From assembly GCA_037903475.1 (NCBI GenBank), contig JBAJFG010000445.1, positions 2,666,001 to 2,730,000 of the forward strand: a DNA stretch of 64,000 bases. Reading direction: 5' to 3'. This DNA is from Ancylostoma caninum (lineage: Eukaryota > Nematoda > Chromadorea > Rhabditida > Ancylostomatidae). Shown here piece by piece: positions 10,200 to 21,900 of the stretch. A program made the position numbers and the translations under genes. Each line of letters begins with the position of its first letter. The stretch's first letter is position 1. The notes below the pieces were generated by a model. It was not told where the DNA came from, made no database searches, and saw nothing but the letters and a program-made list of their open reading frames with translations.

Positions 10200-10456
10200 T
10201 ATATGGGCGAGAAGACGGTGGGTTGGAAACCCTTTCAAGATTGTCCACAGAATGGACAGCCGGATGACAACAACAGGGTTTTGAGGCCCTGCACTAAGAA
10301 TAGAGGAGAGTGGTGGTTCAGCTTTATTAAGACGAGATCAGTAACCGCTGCACTTTGCGTGCTCTTAGATCGAGTATGAGCACTCGGTGGCCCTGCCCGT
10401 ACTTACAGCCGGGGTGGGCGGGGCCACGTATGCCGGGGTCATCACGGCTGGTGTGA
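10200..10456 (-). repeat. 5' LTR of the BEL element
   Basis: Direct copy of the left LTR. Immediately to its right, on the minus strand, is a TATAAAAAA stretch (10480-10489) upstream of the shared repeat. This could be host sequence or a part of U3 not shared by the other LTR. Confidence 0.75.
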
Positions 10457-11891
10457 TGACAACAAGGACACCCCACTTATTTTTTATACCTCGTTCAGTT
10501 TCTGTTGCTGTAATAAATCCTTTTAAATCAGCTGGTGTGCAAGCGTGATTGAAATGTCGAGAGACCGGTTAATTTACTTTATCCTGCGCAAAACCTAGGC
10601 CCACTTCGTACAGCAATTATTTTCGCAGCAACCTCATACTTGGTGAGTTAAATAAATTTATTCGAATTTTGTTCGAGCAGATTACAGCAGAATCTGATGG
10701 AACAAAATTATCATGAGTGCTGCCCTTGCTAGGCTGACGTATATGACAACTGCAACATCGTGCTCCGAGGATCGCGGCCAACATCAGTTTTTGGGGTCCC
10801 GTCCACATCATATGCTAAGCGATGCTAGTGATTTGCGCAGTTAAAGGCGCGAGCAAGGTGCGAAGACCGTAATGACCCTTGGAGCATATATGGAGTCTCG
10901 CACCTATAACTGGACCGCAACTAACGCTCGCCATCCTTACTCGAGCGGCTGGGTTATAGCGGCCGATGTAGCCGGCGGCATGAACTGGCGTAGACTGGGC
11001 AGGCGTAATTAGTATGGACACGCGCTGGCGCGGCCCCGCATTCTAGCGGCCGCTGGTGTCGCTGGCTACAATCAATACGCATGCGATGTGTGCCTGCCGT
11101 GGCGCAATCTGGACAGTGCTGTCGTACTCTGTATGCAGCCTAAACGCTTTCGTCTGAGCTGCGTCAGCGATGCGACTGGCCCTATCCTTGCTAATGTAGA
11201 CGTATGCAAGCATCTAGTATAAATTGTCCTTCACATGAAACAATGTTATGAATATCAATAGTTTATCTGTTTTGGTATTTGACACCCATTCTAATAATAT
11301 AAAAACAGTTTCACATTGAACTGGAACATCTCATATGTTTAACACACGTTATTAGTTCTCCAAAAGAAATTTTTGATGAAAGAATGCACTGAAAAGTGCA
11401 GTGCAGATGTATATTGTAATGAGGGTAATAGTACCATACAAACGGTAATATACAAAAGGTTACACGAAAGAAAAATGCAAAATTGGAAGCGAACATAACT
11501 TGAGGCGATATGAGGTGGAATGGACAAATGTTAGGATAATGAGAATGATCGAGCTGCTAACCTGATAGAACAGGTGTTTTGGTACGCTAAATGAGGGACG
11601 ACGCATTATTACCCGCAGGAAAGAGATGGAACGTCCATCTCCACAGGATTAACAACTGGGCTAGAACTATTATACAGCGGAGGTCCGAGTTAGCTCAATC
11701 TTGAATCAGCACGCTTGAGAGAACGGCTACGAGAGAACCTCAGGATGCAGATATTGCGACTGTACAACTCGGTGGCGATTCAAACCAAAGCAATGCTTCC
11801 GCATTCAAACGTCGCCGGTATCTGTAAGAAGTCGAATGCATCCTATGGTAGCAAACATAGCGTTACAGTACAAGATGCAGTTTCCTCACCC
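10457..11891. other. Intergenic, no gene seen; includes a GC-rich non-coding island
   Basis: No supported ORF. The part from about 10806 to 11190 is clearly richer in G+C and CpG than its flanks, with no long frame on either strand. The remainder is AT-rich. It lies downstream of the FHA-PHD gene and would contain its 3' untranslated region near 11700-11891. Confidence 0.5.
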
Positions 11892-12908
11892 TTAACGCTT
11901 TTTCGTCTTCTTCTTTGCCTTGCATCCACAATAGAAGAATTCATCATCAGGAGCCTCTTCACGCCCAAGAATACAAATGTTATGGAACCAATTCTGACAG
12001 TCGTCACAGAAAATCTGTAAATGATATAATAAGAACACCATAACTGATCCCGGAACAAAACGAACAAGAGTTTTAGTAGTTTGTCAGCTAAAGAAAAGTC
12101 CCACCTATTTCGTTTACATTAATGTTAACAACATCTATATTTACATTAATGAAAAGATCTGAAAGCGGTGATCATAGTGATATACATTATTCCCTGTAGA
12201 AATACAAAAAAGACTAAGTCAGCAAATCCAATGGGTAAGAGGCTACTGTCAGGTATGCTTCACAATTGGCTGATTAACATAAGACACTGAGCATGTCGCA
12301 AAGCGACTCGAAAAGGGTGTATAAGGATGGAATATCGTAACAAATGGAGAACCTTCTTTAATTTCCCCGCAGAGAATAAGTCGGTAACAGGCTTCCTGAC
12401 ATTTTTGCAGGGAATCATTGACATAATTGTTATGCAAAAACTCGAATATGCAAATTAGGTGGAATAATACGTTTAGTGATTAATTAGAGTTCAATATTAT
12501 CATTATTCCTGACGAGTTCTCGTGCATGCCCCATTATTTCATCTCACTAACGAGAGGTATTTCTACACAACCTCTGGTAACGAAACAGCCACAAGAAATC
12601 CTGTCCAGAACTATTGGCCAAGGAAGAGATGGTTGAAAATTCTAGATTTTCTGGCAAATCATTAACGTACCGCCCCCCCCCCCCTCCCTAAACAGACAGA
12701 GTTAATTCTTCACTTTTAAAATCCCAACGCAAATGTGTCATGAATGGGCATGATAAATTACGTCAGAATTTTCAAGACATACCCATCCAACTTGTTCATT
12801 TTGAGGTTTTGTACATTCGTCATTCAAAGCACATGTGGTCTGAGGATCGTGCTGTGTTACCGATTCGTCTTCTTCAGTTTCTGGATCCTGTCTTTTTCGA
12901 CCAACAGT
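11892..12908 (-). CDS. Two exons forming the C-terminal PHD finger
   Basis: 12783-12908 encodes CALNDEC, the first zinc-ligand pair, and ends at ...QVGW with donor GTATGT. 11892-12014 continues with CDDCQNWFHNIC, the diagnostic CxxC-x2-W-F-H core of a PHD finger, then CGC and a Lys-rich tail before TAA. The tryptophan before the split is the aromatic expected at this position. The intron cuts the finger in the middle, in phase 0. Confidence 0.9.
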
Positions 12909-15900
12909 CTATAAATAAAAAAGAATCAAGAGAGAAAAAAATGGAAGTAATGAAGTCAGATGGGTTCATTGAAAGCCAGAAGGGAATGTATTGACCTTGC
13001 CCTTCTTTTTCGAAGCTGATGCCGATGAGTTCGGTGCATTCGTCTTCTTTTTATCATTCAGCTTTTCGCTTGACGAATAACGTCGTTTGTGTCCCTTCTT
13101 GGTCGTCACATGTTCGTCAGAATCGTAGTCGGAGTCAGTGGAACGGCTAGACGAAACGTCTGACGCCACTCTCGCCGCAGTTTTCTTCTTCTTGAAACAA
13201 AAATTGTTTATTATTGTCAATACAGAATATTTTCTATTAGATAGTTACGAATGAAAAGGATACAGAAAGACCCACCGTGTCAGCCTTTTTCTTCTCAACA
13301 GTAACGGTTTTTCGAGAAGTCGGCGGAGTTTGTTCTGAGTCACTAGAAGACTCTGAACTGCTTGAGTCATCACTGAGCTGTTTCAACCTTCTCCTTCCAG
13401 GTTTCGAAGATGCAGTTAATGACGACACGGACGACGACGAAGCAAGAGATGCTCGCTGTTCGCGCGAGCGCTCCTTTTTTCGCATTTTTTCAATCTAAAA
13501 CCGAGACTTGTAAGAGTCAGCCAAACAAATCAATTTTGATACGAACGTAGAGGCTTTCAGGAATGGACCGTATGCAACTGAGTGGTCAGCAAACACGCGA
13601 GGTTTGACGTCAGGTTTTTTCATTGGCTGTAAAATGCTGCAAAACAAAACGGGTAGCCGAAGACGTCAACGAAAGAAAAATAGCGAAAAAAGACAACAAT
13701 GCGGACTTTTCCGCACTGGTCCACTCTTAAGACTCGCCCAACCTCTCCCTCATTTTATCCGAGTTGATGAGTTGATCTTCAGGTCAAAAAGTTCCATGGG
13801 CGCTCTCTCAAGTAACCCAGCGTTTTGGAACAAGACAACAACAGCAGTTTTGCAGAGCAGAAAATTTCCCAAAGAATATGAAAATCACTGCACAAAACGG
13901 GAGCAAAAAATTCTATCCTCAAGAACTTAGTTTCACATCCATTATGCAAACGCCGGAAGCTCTTACTTCTCTAGCTGATTGTCAGTAATAAGAGTGTTTT
14001 GTTACCTTCTTTTTCTCCTTCTTGCTATTACGCTCAATAATTACTTCGTCAGTGGGCCTCCGTGAAGTTGACGAAACTCGTCTCACAGTATTGACCCAAG
14101 ACCCTTCGCATAAATCATCGAGAAGACGAGCAATCTGAAAACGCACATACGAGGACAGGGTTATATTTGATCTATCTTCTACTCACCTCGTTGGCTTTCG
14201 TCCTTGGGCGAGACTGGTTAGAAACCGCAGTACGAGCTTCCTTCATAGGTTTCTTTTTGACTTGCTCTTTTTCCTTCTCCTCCTTCTCCTTCTCCACTTC
14301 TTTTTGATCTTTTTCCTTTTCGTAATCCCTTTCCTTCTCGGTATCACGAGTCGCCGTGCTTTCTCTATCCGGAGAGTAGTCTCTCGGCCTAGGAGAAGGT
14401 GTGCTATCCCATGGCGCAGGAGCAGGTGCTCGAGGTGGTTGTGGAGAATCTGCGAAGCTACGTTCCGATCGCACATCCTCTGAAGAAGTACGGTTTCATG
14501 AAGTGACATTAACCTATGAAAAAATGGTAATGACTAACCTTCCTTTCTCAAAGGGGATGAAATTGTTCGCGCGGGTGGCAATGTAGAGGAAGCAGTGGAA
14601 GTGGAAGCAACCGACGTCTTTGGAGGACTAGGCACCGAGCTGTCGCACTCCATCGGTGGCGAAGCTACAGGTATCTTTGCTGCAGGAGTTAAATCCGAAT
14701 TCTGAAAGTAACGCAGTGACAATAAGAGAACGGACAAGAATCCAGATTTCCACACATACATGGGTCGTTGCGGATGTAGTCGCCGAAACCGGCTCCGAAC
14801 AGCTAGATGCCAACTTAAAATAACGAATAACCATTCCCTATAACCTATTTTCAAAAGAAAAAATCATACTCGTGAATCCTTTCCAGGCATGGTAGCGTTT
14901 GTAGAGCTTTTCTCATCTTGTACCAAATGGTGTTGCTGCGTCTGCTGAAATAATGTTAAATAACTGTAATTTGATCACTTGAAAATTAACGCGTTCCCTT
15001 ATATTAGGAAACGCATATCAAGTTGCTCCTTCCTCTTTCTTTTCGATAATTAGCGATGGATTTACAACAAAGAAAATAAAACGTTGGATGTACTACAAGT
15101 ACTATTTTTAACCAGTGATTACAATGCTGTGATTAAAGGCAGGGGCCCACCTCATTCCGCCTGATGGAGGTGTCACCATATCCTAGACCTTCTCGCCATG
15201 TTGATCTCGGTTATGTACATCAACAGGCTCAAAAACGACGAAAGCCTCATTTTCAAAGGGTTCAAAGTGGCTACATTTTTGGAGCCCGGAGGCGGATCGC
15301 TCCAAAAAACAGATCGCTGTGCTGGCTGCCTGCCACGGCAGCAGCGTTCGCCAACGAGTCTCGGCGTGTTCAATCGATAAGATCAACGGCCTCACACGTC
15401 AACTCGGGTTGGCAAACTGTTACGGACTCCGTTTCGGAAAACGGGTTTAAAGACCGTTTCGAGACAAATTACCTATACCGCTGGATTCAGGGTGTCGAGG
15501 AGATGCAGAAACTGCCATTAACTCAACCATGAGAATGAGGTGGACCCCTGCCTTTAAAGTGGAAGCAAATCCTCTTTCCGACTCCAAAGGAACATCTAAG
15601 GACATTAAAGAGTTCCAAAACTATCACGCATTCGTTAACAAACATCGCGGCCTGGAGCGCCGCACCAATTACGCGGCGCGGCTAGGCGCTGTGGGGGTCG
15701 GGTGTTGTTCCACCCGCGGCGCATAGATGGTGAGTTACTCCAGCACGCTGAGAGGTGCAATCATGTTTGGCGCTCTCTGAAGGGAGAAAGGTTTGCAGTC
15801 AAACAGTGGCGCGACTTGCAATGAAGATATGTAGTTACTACCAGAAGAGCTTGATTTGTCTGATAGTTAAACGTGCAGACGGCGCCGTTGAGGATGCGTT

Positions 15901-18900
15901 CCCGCCGTTCGAGAAGCTCGCGGACGCGTCACTCGCGTTAAAATCCTTTCCGCAACAACAGACCAAAGAGACTTGATAGATGGAGAACTATCAAGAAAAC
16001 CCTACTCTGTCAATACAGCGCCGATTCCAGTGCGAGCGGTGCGGGCGCGTCACGTAATCCCCACGTCTGCAAAAAATGCACCGCCATCGACGCACACTGT
16101 AGATTCAGCACAATTTTGAGGGTTTGACCGATGCAGCTTGGGAACAAAGGGCAAAATGAAATGCACAGTACTTGTTGAGTTAGCTGCTGTTGATGATGGA
16201 TTTGTTGTTGATTTTGTTGCTGATTGGCAGCAGGAGTTGCAGGAGTTAACAGAGAATTTACTAACGCATTATTCTGGAATGAAAGGTTTAGCATTGAATG
16301 GACAATTTAATGTGGAGATGAACGCAAATTACACCTGCAGTGCGAAGCCTCGCTGCGTAAGAGGGAAGAGGGAGGCAGAAGTAGACGGCGGGCCATTCGA
16401 TGAGCTCATACATGCTGTTGCTCCAAAGACGTCAGGAACACGAAATCCAGATTGTTGTTGAGAATGAACCGCCTGCTGAGATAACATCTGAAGTTGTTGT
16501 GCCCACTGTGGATGCTGAAAATTCTCACATCAGAAATTGCTCAAATTAACACAGGCACAAAACGCATTAAAATTTATCACAAATAAAAACATTCAAAAAC
16601 ATATTAGATGAAGCTGACGATAACTGATGTCCAAACTTGATAACCACTGAGCAACAGACTAAGCAAATGCTTTCTTTTACGGATAATGTAGCTCAAATGA
16701 GGGCACTCATTAATCACTTATACGTTCTCTAAAAACAGAAAGGTTGGCTGAGAAAATCGAACACAGCTCATTCAGCAGGTTGTAAATGTTTTGGGAATAG
16801 GAATCATCTGCAGGTATGCAAAATCATTCTCGATGTTACTCAATACGAATACTAAGGCCCGTAGTAAAGTGTCATGACGGTGAGATGAACTCCAAAACTC
16901 ACCACCACGCTTTAGGCGATGATTGCATGCCAGCTCACGTCTATGGGGTGGAGGATAACAGATCATTGCCATTCACGTCACTGCTACAGCATGCATGTGG
17001 CAACAGAGGATATCATCGCCATGTTGGGAGCTGATCGCCTAATCATGCTGTGGAAGTAGTGGAAGAAGCAAATGAACGCAGAATTAGCTACCCCGCCTGT
17101 CTCACTCTGCGTCTACTCGTCTCTCCCACTATTTCCACAGCTTGAGAAGGCGATGAGCCCCCAAAAGGGCTATGGTCTCCTCTGTTGCCACGTGCGTGCT
17201 CTAGCAGTGACGTGGGTGCAGATGATCTGTTATCCTATACTTCGTGGATGTGAGCTGGCATGCAATCATCGCCTAAAGCGTGGTGTGAGTTTTGGAGTTC
17301 ATCTCACCGCCATGACACTTCACTACGGGCCTAAGTTTCACATAGATCTTCGAAAGACCCCTGAGGGTCGAAGATGACTTATTGTCTTTGGCAATCATCC
17401 ATCTGTGAATGTTTTCTTACGTTCTCAACGTTTGATTATCGCTAAAGTCCGATGCTCCAGGTACAACAGGATTATTTGAAATGAAGCATGTGCAGAAGAT
17501 GGTGTGTTAGTGTAACCCATTGAGAAATAAGTCCTCCTTCCACAACCTCATGAACATGGTTGTCACAGAAATGAATTCATGCAACAAAGCGAGCATTGAA
17601 AGAAGTTAGAAAACCCGGTACTAGCCTCAATTTCAGTTTGGTATTGCAATAGTTTACGACAATGCAATGAAGAGGATCCAAGCAAGAATCTACTGTCGGT
17701 TTGACAGCAAAAAAATTTAATTGAGCCATAAGTGGACTACGACGAGGAGTTCACTTACTTGAAGATACGCAGGATTTACAGGGAAGCCACTGTAGGGGAA
17801 GCCGGGTATAGACTGGTTGTATCCGAGCGCACCAGGCCACACCAGGCCAGCCATGGGATTTGTGCCTGCCGTAGATGAAACGCTGGCAGTCGTACAAGGA
17901 GCGTTTAACTAAAAAACATGAACATGTATGAATACAAAAAAAAGCAAGCTGATCAAAAGCTCACATGCTGCGAGACGTTCTGGGTATGAGGCTTCACCGA
18001 CTGCATGACAGTGGGACGAGCAACTTCACCCTGAAAACTAGGATTCAGCCAGGCGCATATGCTTTGTTGCCTACATATCAGAGTATCCTGTAGGGTAACC
18101 AGAACTAATACGGGAACCTACGTGATCAATAGTTCGCCCTTCTATCTCCGTACAGTACTCAGTGTCACCGGAGCAAGTTACAGGTCGTACACGACGACCG
18201 TCCACAAACCCAATGTAGTCGTAACTAGGATTTGCACGCTCTACCATGAACGCAAATTCAGCGTTTGCCTAAAAACGCTTATGTTTGCCTAGAAGAGGCC
18301 AAGACTCTAATCTCTAATCAGAACTAAACGAGAACAATAGGCTAAATGGAGACTATCGAACGCTAGCAGGGTAAACGGGAATAATAAAAAGACACAATAT
18401 AAAACTTGCCTGAGGCGCTGTTTGTCCTGGTCTTACTGCTGCTCCATTCATGTGACCAAACTTGATAACATCGCCTTCCATAATCTGCATCGTACTGTTC
18501 ACCTAGAAAGGTTTTACGAAATAATTTGTTTCTTTCTTCGATTTATCGAATAAGACAACAGGGCCAGGATTCATGAACGCATAACCAGGCTAGCAAATGA
18601 GGTTCCGCTTCCCTTGTCTCCAAGAACTATTTGGTTGATGCAGTAGCCAATCAAGCTAACAATCGTTGGTTTGTTTGGTTATCGTTTCATGAATCTCAGC
18701 CCAGAAGGCAATATTACAACAAACAGCGCTCGCTACAAAGAGGTTCGCTTGCACCACTTTTCCAATGTCTCTTTGAACTATTAGTGCAGCTTGAAACAAA
18801 TGTTCTGTTGCAGGTTTTTTAGAGCAGTGTAGCACTCCGTTTTGCATGTTGGAGATATAACAGATCCTAGAGCTTCTCGCCTTAAAGACAGTACGTCACC

Positions 18901-21900
18901 TCGTTTTCGTGTTTGAAGTATTGGCGGATCCCGAATCTGCTCGACGCGCTGAATCCAACGGTATACATAAAGTGTTACAAAACGGCCTCTAAACCCGTTT
19001 TTCATTCGTTTTTCGGGAGAGGGTTTGGGACAGTGTGTCTCGCTGAGTGGACACGTGAAGCAGTTGATCTTATCGATCGAACACGTCAAGACATGTTGGC
19101 CAACACTGCAGCCGTGGCGGGCAGCCGATTATCGGACACTTACCACCCGCGGCGCGTCAGGCCCCGGTACAACAGTAAGGGAAAAGCGCTGTTCTCAGTC
19201 CTTCCTCAATAAGAATAGCTTAGCTTTGATCTCAAGTGATCAATAAGACGCTATAGTGACGTAGGGCATCTTTTGAACCACGTACGGCTGTTTTGGGTAG
19301 AGTCCAAAAAGGCAAAACGGCCTGACGCTGCGCGTGCGGGTGGTAAGTGACTGTACGTGGTAAGTGACTGTAGACGCGGGCAGCCAGCACAGTCACGGAC
19401 CGCTCCGCCCAAGTGGTCCGTGAACTGCACATTCGGACCCTCCGTCATTTTTATGCGTTATGACGTACATCATTGAAATCATCGTGACGAGAAGGTGTAG
19501 AGTATGCTGACATCCACAGCCTAAAAAACGAGGTGACACACTGCCTCTAATGATCCACATCATAGATGGAATACCCTAAGTATCGGGCTCATCCCACCTT
19601 CACTTTCAGCCAAGCCAGTGACGGGGGGGGGGGGGGTCTCACGATCTTCAGTGGTCTCTCCAGAAAGTTGAGGCGAAGCTCGCCACTTACACAAAATAGT
19701 GAAACACAACTGATTTTAAAGTTGGCTGATCGGTGAGTTACACCTTACAATTAAAAGCAGCTTACGCTCAAACCTTGGTGCTTGAGATTTTGCTTGCTTT
19801 CAAAGTTCTGAAGGGTCCAGATTACATGTTCAACAGTGAGAAAACAGGAATCATGCGAGAAGACCTTGAATCTTCGCTTGTGAATGCGACCGGCTTTTGT
19901 TGGCTGGTGCATCGTGTCTTCAAAAACACGTGCAAGGAAGCAGGGTCCGCAACTACGACTCGGATTTCTTCACAGGTAAGTTATGAATCTTCGTGTGCGT
20001 TTCACGTTTATGATGTGCTGACAGTGTGTGCCACTATTGGCGGCTCAACTGGGACCGAGCATTTCAACGGCTGCTGCCTTTCAATGAACGAAGCAATGGT
20101 AGGTCACTACCTCGTACGCACTGTCCTCGGAATTCCTTTGAGAACTTCCCCTTTCGGCGACGACATTCAAGTTGTAGGCCTCGTAATGGAGAATCATTAC
20201 ATGCAATCCTCACGCTTTTGGGCTTGGGGGGGGGGGAGGAGGGGGTGGAATCATTTTAGTGCAGAGCAGTTTAACCGTTCCAAAAGCAAAGCACGGTGAC
20301 TCCCCCCTCCCTCCTGGCTCGGCTAGAAGTGAGGAAGGGTTGAGACAGTTCTCATGATGTTCCATCTACGTCCTTTTATGGAAGCTTACTAATAGGCTAT
20401 CAGGAGAAGAGTGAGACACTTTAGAGCTTAATGATTTTTTTCTCTTCTCTCCAACACATTTAGTACACGCACCTACTACTTGCGGTCATGTGCCTGTGAG
20501 AGACTCAACGCTGCGTCGTCAAATATTAGGATGTCGAAGACGACACCGCGAGGTTCACGATGTACTGCTCGGCCGAGAATTGCTTCACCAACAATACAAG
20601 GTAGTACGAGAATGGAGTTGGACGGGCGCCGTAGCCGTGGTCCATGCCTGCTCGTCCTGCTTTCGGCAAGTCATCAGCCCCATATGAGGATGCATTTCAT
20701 CGAGTAAAAAGTGCATCAGGCTGATGTCTAGTTTCTCCAACGGAGATGAACAGCGCCCGAAATAGACTATTGTAAATATCAGTTCCCCAACACTCTGTTT
20801 GCCACCAACTAGGATAAAACATCCCCGTAAAGCATCCCCCGTCATCATCACAGTTCAGAGGGACACTCAGTATGTAAATGATTTTGAACAGACGTATCGC
20901 TCGAAATGAAACGACAGAGCGAATGATTCGTGGTTGCTCCGCTGATGAGCACCAGACGAGCGTCAATTCGATGTCGTTGTCCGTCCTGGTCGCACTGACG
21001 CCCTACAGTAGTTTCCACATGGAAATTTGCCGGAAAGTGGAGCTCCACGAGACTTGTCTGGCCGGCTAAATCCTGGGTGAGATCGTGCCTAAGCACAAAG
21101 ATCGGCGAGATGAAAAGCAAGGACCGGCAAGCTGAGGTGTGTGAAACGCAATTCGCGTCTCGTGAACGGATGCGAAAATGAGCTCGGATCTGCTAGTACC
21201 AGCGTCGATACATATAACACGTCCGCGTAAACGGAAATTCCATATTCATCCGTTTTCCTTCCTTTTTCAGTGTCGGAACAAAACTCCTCTCTATGCACCA
21301 GCAGTGATATCGTAGGGTGAAAATGCGGTCTGCGAGTGTTTGAGAAAAAATCGGGACAGTATGGAAGAAAAACTCAGGGCTTTCGATGCCTCCCGCTCAC
21401 ACAGGGGATATCGTTCTGTAGTGTTGAACACCCGCCCGAATGTCGAGCCGTTTCCACTCCACACAATTTCGCCATTCCTTCCCTACGGGCCGAACTGGGA
21501 CCAGCCAAAAACGTCTTTTCCATTCGACAGATTTGATCTTTCTTTCGTTCTCACCGTACTGTAATCCTACGATTACAGCAACATCGAGTAAAATGTAGTT
21601 AGGGGGTAAGGTCACTTGGTATTAGTCGATATAGTGTTTCACCGAGGAGCATAGTTGTGAAGATATTAGAGAAAGAGGGAACGCGCGAAATAGTGCTGTA
21701 TTCGGAGAGGCGGAGGAGAAATACGGACCATAGGCACGAATACTCAACTAACGTCGTTTTTGGAACGGACTATAATATGATCTGTCTCACACGTGTTCAC
21801 TTGTTTGCATTTCAGTTAACCGTACGTTAAGAGAACTAACAAGTCACAGCGTTCTGGACGTGTCAGCTAGCAAGTCAGAACGCGTAGAACAGGTCATATA

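Larger units (their letters stand above)
3941..10456 (-). mobile_element. BEL/Pao LTR retrotransposon, apparently full length
   Basis: Two direct repeats of about 255 bp (3941-4197 and 10200-10456) flank a single long gag-pol frame on the minus strand. In the 255 bp I find only two differences between the repeats near their shared ends and middle, which implies a recent insertion. A tRNA-type primer site lies just inside the right (5') repeat. The final codons of the ORF run into the left (3') repeat. I could not define a clear target-site duplication or polypurine tract. Confidence 0.9.

Noticed and set aside
14262..14483. Leu/Phe-rich plus-strand frame looking like membrane segments
   Set aside because: It is the antisense of a Lys/Glu-rich exon of the FHA-PHD gene.
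15164..15532. 122-codon frame in the TTAA MITE
   Set aside because: The second copy of the MITE does not keep the frame.
17315..17375. Short hairpin CTTCGAAAGACCC / GGGTCGAAG
   Set aside because: Too short and isolated to call a terminator or RNA in a eukaryotic intron.
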